From contig CAKKQZ010000005.1 of NCBI GenBank assembly GCA_919902445.1, positions 1 to 42,057 on the forward strand: a stretch of 42,057 nucleotides of DNA, written 5' to 3'. This DNA is from Omnitrophica bacterium GWA2_41_15 (GTDB lineage Bacteria > Omnitrophota > Gorgyraeia > Gygaellales > Profunditerraquicolaceae). The translations under genes were made by a program, and so were the position numbers. Under the pieces are notes generated by a model, which saw nothing but the letters and a program-made list of their open reading frames with translations, did no database searches and was not told the origin of the DNA. Positions 6,327 to 12,983 of the stretch are shown piece by piece; the first letter of the stretch is position 1, and the number at the start of each line of letters is the position of its first letter.

Positions 6327-6986
6327 TTATAGCAATCTTTTGCCGAAAATATAAATGGGCAGGTCCTTGTGCAGTAGATAATGCAAATACGACCTCCTGC
6401 CGGCATGTAACAAATTAAAGCCCTGCTTTTTAAAAAAAACTGCCGCTTTATCCGACATTGTGGCCAAGGATACTCCGGGAACTTTTTCTTTTACGAGATA
6501 ATCTAAATACGCCGACATTAACCTTGAGCCGATGTTTTGCTGCCTGAAATCTTTACCTACATTTATATGCAATGTTGCGGGATATTCTTTAGAAAAATCC
6601 GGTATGCTAAATTCGCACCTAAGAAAACTAAGCAGGCAGTTGAAAAAAAATATTAAATTCTTTTTTTTGAAAAACTCACCCCCAGTGATTGCCTTTATCA
6701 ATAAACGCGCTGCAGTCTTAAACTTAAAAGCCGCGGATATCGCCCCTCTATTTTTTGCGCCGATTAAATACCCGACCACTCTTCCTTCATTGTCGGCAAC
6801 GAAACAGGATTCCGGCTCGTAGTCGGTGAAATAAAGGGTGAGAAAATCTGTTAAAATCGTTTTCCCAAAGAAAAATATGTCAGCCGGGCTTCCTACAAAA
6901 GCTGTATCCCATGAAATATTCCTGACGGGTTCGCGGTCATCCCTGCGGTATTGCCTGATGATCGCATCCTTAAAATCATAGGCCAT
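6327..6986 (-). CDS. GNAT-family N-acetyltransferase
   Basis: This 219-residue protein has the GNAT layout: CFVADNEGRVVGYLIG (beta strands 2-4) near residues 61-76, then the acetyl-CoA loop segment HINVGKDFRQQNIGSRLM near residues 139-156 and a final FFKKQGFNLLHAG strand-helix part. The loop Q/RxxGxG/A motif is RQQNIGS, slightly off consensus. The substrate is unknown. A compact hairpin lies between it and the nicotinamidase gene. It is not obviously linked to the Rrf2 cluster downstream, which has its own promoter. Confidence 0.82.
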   Translation of the reverse strand: MAYDFKDAIIRQYRRDDREPVRNISWDTAFVGSPADIFFFGKTILTDFLTLYFTDYEPESCFVADNEGRVVGYLIGAKNRGAISAAFKFKTAARLLIKAITGGEFFKKKNLIFFFNCLLSFLRCEFSIPDFSKEYPATLHINVGKDFRQQNIGSRLMSAYLDYLVKEKVPGVSLATMSDKAAVFFKKQGFNLLHAGRRSYLHYLLHKDLPIYIFGKRLL

Positions 6987-7001
6987 TATTTATCCGCCTT
7001 C

Positions 7002-7042
7002 GCGTAGTCCACCTTTGCACTTCGTGCTTCGGTGGATGTCGC
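7002..7042. repeat. intergenic hairpin (REP-like)
   Basis: TCCACC (7008-7013) pairs with GGTGGA (7031-7036), with an inner GCAC/GTGC stem and an outer GCG/CGC pairing. It ends at the stop codon of the nicotinamidase gene. It is a different sequence from the GCGCATAACTTAC family and may be a small REP element or terminator-like structure without a U-run. Confidence 0.6.
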
Positions 7043-7630
7043 TTAAGGCTCCATATTATTTAAAGTGATTTCCTTTACGCCTGCCTTAACCATCCCTTTA
7101 ACCGCCTCTTTAGAATCATTCGGCTTTAAATTCACCCCCTTGATAGCATCCGTGAGTATTTTGACCTTGAGGCCGTTCTTAATAGCATCATAGGCAGAAA
7201 ACTTTACGCAGTAATCCGTTGCAAGACCTGCGATGAAAATTTCCTCTATACCCAAAACTTTTAGTAGGTTTAAAAAATTTATGCCATTTTCGTCTTCTGC
7301 CTGAAAAGCAGAATAACTCTCACTTTTCGGATACATGCCTTTATATAACAGGACTGTTTCTTTCGGTAATCTTAATTCGGGATGGAACTGCGCGCCTTTT
7401 GTACCCTGAACGCAATGAACAGGCCAGAGGCCTCCGTATTTTTTAAAATGCGCGGTCTTTTTAGGATGCCAGTCGCTGGTGGCAAAAATGGGCAACCTGT
7501 TGCGCGAGAAAATCTTTATGTATTTGTTTATATTAGGCACGGTTTTTTCGCCTCCTGGAACAGCCAAGGCCCCCTTTAGACAAAAATCATTCTGCACATC
7601 CACGACTAACAGTGCTTTTTTTAATTTCAT
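7043..7630 (-). CDS. pncA: nicotinamidase
   Basis: This 195-residue isochorismatase-fold hydrolase converts nicotinamide to nicotinate in the NAD salvage route. The expected catalytic triad is visible as D11 (VVDVQNDF), K97 (LLYKGMYPKSES) and C141 (ATDYCV). Metal-site residues are D53, H55 and H61 in SDWHPKKTAHF, with H72 nearby. Length is normal for the family. The start ATG lies 4 bases after the stop of the radical SAM gene, so the two are likely co-transcribed. No other NAD pathway gene is in the window. Confidence 0.93.
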   Translation of the reverse strand: MKLKKALLVVDVQNDFCLKGALAVPGGEKTVPNINKYIKIFSRNRLPIFATSDWHPKKTAHFKKYGGLWPVHCVQGTKGAQFHPELRLPKETVLLYKGMYPKSESYSAFQAEDENGINFLNLLKVLGIEEIFIAGLATDYCVKFSAYDAIKNGLKVKILTDAIKGVNLKPNDSKEAVKGMVKAGVKEITLNNMEP

Positions 7631-7633
7631 ATT

Positions 7634-8743
7634 CTATTTTGTTTCGCTAAAGACTCCGGGGATGAGAGTACCGCAATAACTACACTTTCCTTTTTCGATA
7701 TTATTCTCTAAAATATTGAAAACCTCTCTTTTGATTAAGGGTTTTTTGCAAATCCCGCAAAGCGTATCATTACCCAAGCCGTAAACATTGCCTACATAAA
7801 TAAATTTTAATCCTGCTTTAATGCCTATGCCGTGCGCTTTTTTAAGTGTTTCAAGCGGAGTAGCTTCGCGGCCAGTAAATTTATAATCTGGGTGGAATCT
7901 AGAGATATGCCAGGGAATATTTTTATCTACGCCGGCCAAAAATCTTGCAATGCCGTTCAATTCTTCTTCAGAATCGTTTTCCCCGGGGACAACCAGCGTG
8001 GTCGCCTCAACCCAAATTCCCAGTTCACGCATGAGCCGTATAGAATTTAGCACAGGTTCCAAGCTTGCGGCGCATACCTTCTTATATGAACTATCCTTGA
8101 AAAATTTTAAATCTATATTGGCTGCGTCCAGATACGGCCCTATCATCCGGATGCATTCCTTGGTCATATAGCCGTTAGTCACAAAACAATTGTAAATACC
8201 CTTCTCCTTTGCCAGTTTTGAAGTTTCGAAGGCATATTCAAAAAATATTGTCGGTTCAGTATAGGTATAAGAAATGCTTTTGCATTTATTTCTTATTGCC
8301 AAATCTACTATCTCCTGCGGAAGAAGGCGAGAATGAGAGACAGCCCCCTTGCTAAACGGGACAGTCTCCTTAGAAACTACTTTATTTAGCTCTGACGGAG
8401 GCTGTCCTGTAACTGTTTGCGGGGACAGTCCCTGTTCTCTAAACGACTGCTGGGAAATCTCCCAGTTCTGGCAGAATCCACAGCGGAAGTTACAGCCGAT
8501 AGTAGCTATCGAGAAACTAAATGTACCCGGAAGAAAATGATACAGCGGCTTTTTTTCAATAGGGTCGATATGCGCTGCGGCTACCTTGCCATAGGCATAT
8601 GTATACAACGCGCCGTCGATATTCTGCCTGACCCCGCAAAACCCAAACTTTTCTTCTGCTATACGGCAGTGATGAGAGCAGAGATAACAGTGGATTAATT
8701 TATTTTCTAATTTTTCATAAAGCAGGGCTTCTTTTTTTATCAC
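7634..8743 (-). CDS. amrS: AmmeMemoRadiSam-type radical SAM enzyme with repeat-derived insertion
   Basis: This 369-residue protein has the radical SAM motif CNFRCGFC (C84, C88, C91) behind an N-terminal cysteine block (CYLCSHHC, C36) and ends with a zinc ribbon-like CxxC pair (CGIC, CSYC). The rest (YTYTEPTIFFEY, VTNGYMTKECI, WHISRFHPDYKFTGREATP) fits the AmrS / PflA-like group. Residues about 99-142, between NWEISQ and EIVDLAI, are far longer than I expect (about 12-15 residues) and are encoded by palindromic repeat DNA. The natural reaction is not settled; partners AmrA/AmrB are not in the window. Confidence 0.88.
   Translation of the reverse strand: MIKKEALLYEKLENKLIHCYLCSHHCRIAEEKFGFCGVRQNIDGALYTYAYGKVAAAHIDPIEKKPLYHFLPGTFSFSIATIGCNFRCGFCQNWEISQQSFREQGLSPQTVTGQPPSELNKVVSKETVPFSKGAVSHSRLLPQEIVDLAIRNKCKSISYTYTEPTIFFEYAFETSKLAKEKGIYNCFVTNGYMTKECIRMIGPYLDAANIDLKFFKDSSYKKVCAASLEPVLNSIRLMRELGIWVEATTLVVPGENDSEEELNGIARFLAGVDKNIPWHISRFHPDYKFTGREATPLETLKKAHGIGIKAGLKFIYVGNVYGLGNDTLCGICKKPLIKREVFNILENNIEKGKCSYCGTLIPGVFSETK
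8318..8449. repeat. palindromic repeat inserted in frame in the radical SAM gene
   Basis: The segment holds two copies of a GGGACAGTC core (8368-8376 and 8422-8430) and inverted partners such as GGCTGTCC (8400-8407), able to fold as hairpins. It keeps the reading frame open and adds roughly 30 residues right after the radical SAM cluster motif. A similar GGGGACAGT core occurs in the element at 38273-38357. Boundaries are approximate, set by where protein similarity to the family breaks off and resumes. Confidence 0.65.
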
Positions 8744-8769
8744 GGTTTTTTTCTAAGGTAGGAAGCTTC

Positions 8770-9510
8770 TTAATTCGGCAATAACGCCTTGGCTAAAGCC
8801 ATAAAGATTATGCCGAGCAAAAAAGCGATAAATGCTAAGGAAGAACGCCTAAGGTTAGTTTCTTTGTGTATTTCCGGGATAAGGTCGCTTGCTCCGATAT
8901 AAATAAATCCTCCGGCTGTTAACGGGAGTATAAAATTCGAGAAACCTTTTGCAAAATCAGAGAGAAAATAACCTGCCAGAGCCCCTATAACTGCAGTAAA
9001 GGCAGTAAGAAAATTACAGAATAAAGCCTTCTTTTTTGTAAAACCGCCATAGACAAGCACTCCGAAATCTCCGAGCTCTTGCGGTATCTCATGAAGTATT
9101 ATTGCTATTGTTGTCACTATCCCCAAATTTACGGAATCAACAAAACTTGCGGCGATAACAACGCCGTCAATAAAATTATGAATCCCGTCTCCGAAAAGGT
9201 TTAAATAGGTAAAGGTGTGGACATCGCATACCCCGCTATGGCAATGACGCCAGTGAAAATACCTTTCCATAAGAAAAAACAGCACTATCCCAAGGATTAC
9301 ATAATAAAACATAACCTCACTCTGCATCTTCTCCAGCGCCTCAGGCAATAGATGCAAAAACGCCCCCCCGATCAATGCCCCGGCGGAAAACCCGATAAGA
9401 CAAAATACTAACTTGTGCAATAAATTCTTCTTTACGCAAAGCGTGATAATACCGACAAAAGATATGAGGCTGACTATAAATGTGCTGCTTAAGATCCAGG
9501 CTAAAATCAT
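8770..9510 (-). CDS. ZIP-family metal transporter
   Basis: This 246-residue membrane protein has about eight helices. The metal-site motifs of ZIP helices 4 and 5 are intact: HNFIDG (H111, D115) and HEIPQE (H140, E141, E145). A His-rich loop (HWRHCHSGVCDVH) precedes helix 4, consistent with Zn2+ or Fe2+ binding. It should import divalent metal into the cytoplasm. The gene lies 26 bases before the radical SAM start, so it may share a transcript. A double copy of the dispersed repeat lies upstream; no clear Shine-Dalgarno is seen. Confidence 0.93.
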   Translation of the reverse strand: MILAWILSSTFIVSLISFVGIITLCVKKNLLHKLVFCLIGFSAGALIGGAFLHLLPEALEKMQSEVMFYYVILGIVLFFLMERYFHWRHCHSGVCDVHTFTYLNLFGDGIHNFIDGVVIAASFVDSVNLGIVTTIAIILHEIPQELGDFGVLVYGGFTKKKALFCNFLTAFTAVIGALAGYFLSDFAKGFSNFILPLTAGGFIYIGASDLIPEIHKETNLRRSSLAFIAFLLGIIFMALAKALLPN

Positions 9511-9523
9511 GGGTTGGCTTTTT

Positions 9524-9672
9524 TAATGAGCACATAACTTACGAACACGCTTAGTGTGAGTAAGTTATTGTGCGAATTAATCCCGCATCTTGTTTTCCAA
9601 GGTAGCAGCGGGAGAGGTTCAACCGCATAACTTACGAGCACGATAGTGCGAGTAAGTTATTTGCGCGAATTA
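9524..9672. repeat. dispersed hairpin repeat, copies 3a and 3b
   Basis: Copy 3a (9524-9579) has arms with GCACATAACTTAC and GTAAGTTATTGTGC; the GCAC/GTGC bases replace GCGC/GCGC of other copies on both sides. A CCCGC-GCGGG hairpin follows (9582-9613), then copy 3b (9621-9672) with GCATAACTTACGAGCAC and GTGCGAGTAAGTTAT. These elements fill most of the gap between the ZIP gene and the EF-Tu-domain-like gene. Confidence 0.85.
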
Positions 9673-9674
9673 AT

Positions 9675-9725
9675 CCTCCGAAGCTCGTCAAAGCTATTAC
9701 AAGCCTATTAAAGGGCGAAGGAGGA
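9675..9725. repeat. CCTCC/GGAGG-bounded hairpin repeat
   Basis: CCTCCGAAGCTC at one end and GGGCGAAGGAGG at the other bound a segment of 51 bases that can fold back on itself. It directly adjoins copy 3b of the main repeat family. It looks like a second kind of small REP-like element. Nothing in it codes for protein. Confidence 0.5.
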
Positions 9726-9740
9726 TCACCTCTTTGTTTG

Positions 9741-9995
9741 TTAAGGAGTAACTTTGTAGACCTTGTCTTGAGGGTGCACCTTTCCAGTAACCTTTATGCC
9801 GACTGACTCACCGGGCCTGGCTTCGGTTACCTGGGCGTGTTCGATTTGCATGGAATCTATCGCTTGCTTAAAATCTTCGGAATGTCCTTTGATATGAATG
9901 TTATCCCCTATTTTTAGCGCATCTGAGAGCTCAATTACAGCCACATTTAAATGGCCGTAATAATGGGTGATTTTACCGACCTCAATTTCTTGCAT
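9741..9995 (-). CDS. EF-Tu domain 2-like small protein (translation elongation factor-like)
   Basis: The 84 residues form a single beta-barrel like domain 2 of EF-Tu/IF2: VGKITHYYGHLNVAVIEL, IGDNIHIKGH, SMQIEH and GIKVTGKVHPQDKVYKV. Stand-alone proteins of this type are known in bacteria and archaea as elongation factor-like, with no GTPase domain and no defined function. The start has GGGAGGG just upstream. A perfect 7-bp stem (10008-10026) lies next to that Shine-Dalgarno, and a 26-residue basic protein gene precedes it. Confidence 0.85.
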   Translation of the reverse strand: MQEIEVGKITHYYGHLNVAVIELSDALKIGDNIHIKGHSEDFKQAIDSMQIEHAQVTEARPGESVGIKVTGKVHPQDKVYKVTP

Positions 9996-10007
9996 ATAGC
10001 CCTCCCT

Positions 10008-10026
10008 GCCTGCCGAGGAGGCAGGC
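10008..10026 (-). promoter_or_regulatory. hairpin next to the ribosome binding site
   Basis: GCCTGCC and GGCAGGC form a perfect 7-bp stem with a 5-base loop, ending a few bases before the GGGAGGG ribosome site of the EF-Tu-domain-like gene. It could tune translation or act as a transcript-end stem. There is no U-run on the minus strand, so a strong terminator is unlikely. Confidence 0.4.
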
Positions 10027-10053
10027 TTTAGCCAAAATTTTTGCGGCTATTTT

Positions 10054-10134
10054 TTATCCTAAGCAGGGTTTTCTTCCCTTGTTTGCCCGCTTTGAACGCC
10101 AGTTAAGCTTTCCTCTTCTTTTTCTTTTTCCCAT
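10054..10134 (-). CDS. 26-residue highly basic protein
   Basis: An ATG one base after the TAA of the CsgG-like gene opens a frame of 26 residues, MGKRKRRGKLNWRS followed by KRANKGRKPCLG, with 12 Lys/Arg residues. The strong bias and the ordered MGK...RGK...GRKP pattern look like a real nucleic-acid or ribosome-binding peptide. The N-terminus recalls ribosomal peptide bTHX, but the match is loose. There is no Shine-Dalgarno, so coupling to the upstream stop codon would be needed. It precedes the EF-Tu-domain-like gene, which hints at a link to translation. The family is not identified. Confidence 0.5.
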   Translation of the reverse strand: MGKRKRRGKLNWRSKRANKGRKPCLG

Positions 10135-10135
10135 A

Positions 10136-10882
10136 TTAATATTTGTAGAAGTTTGCAGGCATGGCCTGCGAGATATAACGCACTGCCTCAATAATACACA
10201 CCCGTATGGCTTTTTCCATGGGTGTATTAGCGTAAGCGGATAACCCTCCTCCTAATGCCCAGCCGCCCAAGAACCCTGCGCCTATAATACCGGAAATATC
10301 CGCTGCCTGGCCTTGCACGCGCGTTGCTGCAAGAATCTCCGAGGTTGACGCGTCAACTATACGTATATCCAAAGCCATATGCGCTTTATTTAATGAAGCG
10401 CCTAACAACCCGCCTAATACGCCGCTTCCGACTCCGCCTCCGCCGCCTATCCCAGCCCTTCCGCCTGAGGCTTGCGGCTCAAACTCGGTAACTGCCGCGG
10501 TAATTATTAAATCTGCTGTCTTAATCTTTCCTCGTTGCGCTCCTCCAAGCCCCTGTTGGCTAGCGCCTGAAGCACCCAATTCCTGTTCCTGCATTACTGC
10601 GCCCAAAGCCTGGCGTTCTACTACTGAAAAACGGTTACTGTTTATGAGGGCGGTTACGAGCATTTCTCTAAGCCCTGTTCCAATCTCCCCACCTGCCTTT
10701 GCTGCCTTAACATCAAAGTCCGCAACGGCAATTCTCGCCTTAGGCCCTGAATAAGGAGGCAGGGTTTGCGCTCCGGCAGTATTCTCAACCTGGGCGCTAG
10801 GCTGCATTAATGCACCTAAAGATACGCATCCTGCTAAACTAATCACTAATAATGAAACTATAACAAAAAATGCCTTCTTCAT
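10136..10882 (-). CDS. CsgG/HfaB-like lipoprotein
   Basis: This 248-residue protein has a lipoprotein signal peptide ending at LAGC (C19). The middle resembles CsgG: RIAVADFDVK, the TGLREMLVTALINSNRFSVVER segment, and ADLIITAAVTEFEP. CsgG forms an outer-membrane secretion pore; shorter relatives are periplasmic-facing lipoproteins with unclear function. A glycine-rich stretch (residues about 145-165) replaces part of the pore-lining region, and a GG-rich end segment is present. The start overlaps the upstream gene by 4 bases (ATGA). Curli-type substrates are not in the window. Confidence 0.82.
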   Translation of the reverse strand: MKKAFFVIVSLLVISLAGCVSLGALMQPSAQVENTAGAQTLPPYSGPKARIAVADFDVKAAKAGGEIGTGLREMLVTALINSNRFSVVERQALGAVMQEQELGASGASQQGLGGAQRGKIKTADLIITAAVTEFEPQASGGRAGIGGGGGVGSGVLGGLLGASLNKAHMALDIRIVDASTSEILAATRVQGQAADISGIIGAGFLGGWALGGGLSAYANTPMEKAIRVCIIEAVRYISQAMPANFYKY

Positions 10883-11445
10883 CTATTTGCCTCCGCCTTT
10901 AACGCTTCTATTATTTTTCCTGCCAAGGTACTTCCTGCATTAGTTAATGCCTCTCTTCCTCCGCTAATTACATCCATATGCGCTGAATTACCCGACGCAT
11001 CCAAATAAACCAGGACCTTTCCGTCCTTTAGGCGGATAAGTTTTGCAGTGATATTTGCAAAACAGGAGACCATGCTTGAATGCGGCACTTTACTTCCGCT
11101 CGAAGCAATTGCCTTGCCTAAAATTACGTAGTCAGCCTTAGAGAGATTCCCGAGTTTTACTGACTCACCCTGAGAAAGGTTAACTAAGCGGAACGCGCGG
11201 TCTTGTTTTATAACCCTGGTAAGATTAGAGGGTTCTAAAACCTCAAATCCTGCTTCAATAAGTTTTCTTGTAACAGCCGCTTCGCTGGTTGACAAGTCTA
11301 TTTCACTCACCCACCAAGCGCGCTGCGGCCCTTCGATATTCTGTTCGGATATAAGCAGAATGACTTTAGTTTTTAGGTCTTTAGCGGATAAATTGGTAAA
11401 TCCAAGGAATAATAATACCAACAAGACAAGAATAATTCTTTTCAT
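10879..11445 (-). CDS. secreted CsgG/FlgO-fold envelope protein
   Basis: The start is taken at the ATG at 11445, which gives a clean signal peptide (MKRIILVLLVLLFLGF, cleaved near SAKD); an upstream in-frame ATG at 11460 lies inside a dispersed repeat. The protein (188 residues) has TRKLIEAGFEVLEPSNLTRV and ADYVILGKAIAS, a pattern of the FlgO/LpoB/CsgG-like alpha-beta fold. It overlaps the CsgG-like lipoprotein gene by 4 bases, so the two probably act together in the envelope. The exact family is not certain. Confidence 0.7.
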   Translation of the reverse strand: MKRIILVLLVLLFLGFTNLSAKDLKTKVILLISEQNIEGPQRAWWVSEIDLSTSEAAVTRKLIEAGFEVLEPSNLTRVIKQDRAFRLVNLSQGESVKLGNLSKADYVILGKAIASSGSKVPHSSMVSCFANITAKLIRLKDGKVLVYLDASGNSAHMDVISGGREALTNAGSTLAGKIIEALKAEANR

Positions 11446-11447
11446 CC

Positions 11448-11603
11448 TTAATGAGCGCATAACTTACGAACACATTAGTGTGAGTTAGTTATGCGCGCGA
11501 ATTAACCCCGCTTCTTGTTTCCCAGAGAAACAGCGGGATAGTTCGGACATATAAGTTATGTCGCTTACATTATCTTTAAAATATAGCTCCATAACTTATG
11601 TCC
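11448..11603. repeat. dispersed hairpin repeat, copy 4, with second palindrome
   Basis: The main palindrome spans 11448-11504 (GCGCATAACTTAC and a slightly worn GTTAGTTATGCGCGC arm). A CCCGC-GCGGG hairpin follows (11507-11538). A further inverted repeat, GGACATATAAGTTATG against CATAACTTATGTCC, spans 11544-11603. This fills the gap between the HAD gene and the two envelope genes. Confidence 0.8.
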
Positions 11604-11640
11604 TCATTTAATATATTACCAAACGTTCTAACTGTCAAGC

Positions 11641-12279
11641 CTATAATAATTTCAATAGTTGTGCGATCTTCGGAATGATGAAGAACGGCCCTTCTTTTTC
11701 TATCTCAGGCCTGGTGTTTGAACCTGTGGTGACGATAACTGTTTTGATTTTTGAGCGCCTTCCTGCCTGGGCATCCACAACCATATCACCGACATATAAA
11801 GCATTTTCTGGTTTTAGAGAAAACCTTCTTAGTATCTTATTCATAATCTCAGGGTTCGGCTTTCCCTGTTTTAACCTGTCTGCGCAAAGCACATAATCCA
11901 GGTATTTTTTTAACCCGAGGTGACGAATAAGGATCCAGGAAAACCTGGTGGGCCTGTTACTTGCCACGGCGAGTTTATACCCTTTTTCTTTTAACTGACT
12001 CAATAATTTCTTCGCTCCGGAAAATAACCTTGAATCCTTCAGAAGCGCTTTTTTGTGGTGCCTGCGGTATATTGTAAGCGCTTTTTTTAAATCCTTTTCA
12101 TTTATAAACGGCTTAAGAAGATTTTCATCCCCACATCCGACTGCCCTGCGAATAGCGGAGTTACTTTGCTGCCTCACTTTTAGTTTACTCATGGTGTAAT
12201 TAAAACTGCTGATTATCGCTTGATACGCGTCCACAAGCGTTCCATCAAGGTCAAATATTATGAGTTTTAAATCCTTCAT
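11641..12279 (-). CDS. HAD-superfamily phosphatase, phosphoglycolate phosphatase-like
   Basis: This 212-residue protein has all four HAD motifs: DLDGTL (residues 10-15), the Ser/Thr-type motif II as ASNRP, a lysine before PNPEIM (KQGKPNPE), and GDMVVDAQAG. The small helical cap after motif I places it with class I beta-phosphoglucomutase/Gph-like hydrolases. The substrate could be phosphoglycolate or another small sugar phosphate. It starts a few bases after a strong terminator hairpin and lacks an evident Shine-Dalgarno. Confidence 0.88.
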   Translation of the reverse strand: MKDLKLIIFDLDGTLVDAYQAIISSFNYTMSKLKVRQQSNSAIRRAVGCGDENLLKPFINEKDLKKALTIYRRHHKKALLKDSRLFSGAKKLLSQLKEKGYKLAVASNRPTRFSWILIRHLGLKKYLDYVLCADRLKQGKPNPEIMNKILRRFSLKPENALYVGDMVVDAQAGRRSKIKTVIVTTGSNTRPEIEKEGPFFIIPKIAQLLKLL

Positions 12280-12294
12280 ATTTAAATTAAAAAA

Positions 12295-12320
12295 GAAGGC
12301 AGGGGTTTTTCCCTGCCTTC
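12295..12320 (-). terminator. rho-independent terminator
   Basis: GAAGGCAGGG and CCCTGCCTTC form a perfect 10-bp stem with a 6-base loop. On the minus strand it is followed by a T-run (TTTTTTAATTT). It ends the transcript of the secreted protein gene at 12348-12851. The A-run on the other side gives some bidirectional character. Confidence 0.9.
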
Positions 12321-12347
12321 TTTTGTTCTATTTTTAGTTTAATAACC

Positions 12348-12851
12348 TTAGTATCCTGTTACCGGCTTATCTGAATGCCCTGCTTCAGGCATGGTAACGG
12401 TTTCAGGCGTTTCTATTATGGGGGCAACTTGTGCCTCTGGTTTTTCTAAGCTGAGATTTTTGGCGAGATTTTTTCCATCGGCAGTAACAATATAGTCAAC
12501 GCTTACGGTATCATTAGGCTTTATCTCATCCAGCGATTTGATATTCTCAAATGCCGTCTTTTCGTCTGTGGTTATGTTTATCTCTTTCTCCTGGTCTGTC
12601 TCATAATCAAGGGTCTTGACCAGTATAGTTTTATTCTGCGGGTCAAGGTTTATCACATCCCCATAAATCCATTGTGTTTCGGATTCCTTATCCTCAGGCA
12701 CAGCCGCGCCTTCTGTAACTGGATTTTGCGCCTCAATAGCATCCTCAGCAGCATCCGCCCTTGGTGCTACTTCCTGGCAAAGAACTGCCTTCGCAGCGAT
12801 AAAAATTAAAGAAACTATGATTACGGGTATTAAAAGATTCTTCCTGCCCAT
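12348..12851 (-). CDS. secreted protein of unknown function
   Basis: The start is taken at the ATG at 12851, with a strong AAGGAGGTG upstream; an in-frame ATG further up is not supported. The protein (167 residues) has a signal peptide (MGRKNLLIPVIIVSLIFIAA) and an acidic, Glu/Ala/Pro-rich linker. A small beta-rich region follows (WIYGDVINLDPQNKTILVKTL, then PNDTVSVDY, then KNLAKNLSL) that resembles a DUF5666/OB-like fold. It ends in a Pro/Glu-rich tail. It has its own promoter and terminator. Function is unknown. Confidence 0.8.
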   Translation of the reverse strand: MGRKNLLIPVIIVSLIFIAAKAVLCQEVAPRADAAEDAIEAQNPVTEGAAVPEDKESETQWIYGDVINLDPQNKTILVKTLDYETDQEKEINITTDEKTAFENIKSLDEIKPNDTVSVDYIVTADGKNLAKNLSLEKPEAQVAPIIETPETVTMPEAGHSDKPVTGY

Positions 12852-12878
12852 GCGCACCTCCTTAAACACAAGCTTACA

Positions 12879-12946
12879 CCAAACCATCCGATAGGTTTGG
12901 GTGTTAAATTAGAAGATAATTTAGCATAAATCAGCGCCCTTGTCCA
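12879..12946 (-). promoter_or_regulatory. promoter and 5' leader hairpin of the secreted protein gene
   Basis: On the minus strand TGGACA (12941-12946) and TAAATT (12918-12923) are 17 bases apart. The leader of about 60 bases holds a perfect 7-bp hairpin, CCAAACC - 8 bases - GGTTTGG (12879-12900), some 20 bases before the Shine-Dalgarno. The hairpin may affect stability or translation of the message. Confidence 0.55.
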
Positions 12947-12983
12947 GTAAAAAGTTTTCCTTTGATGTTTTCCTAAAAAAGTT

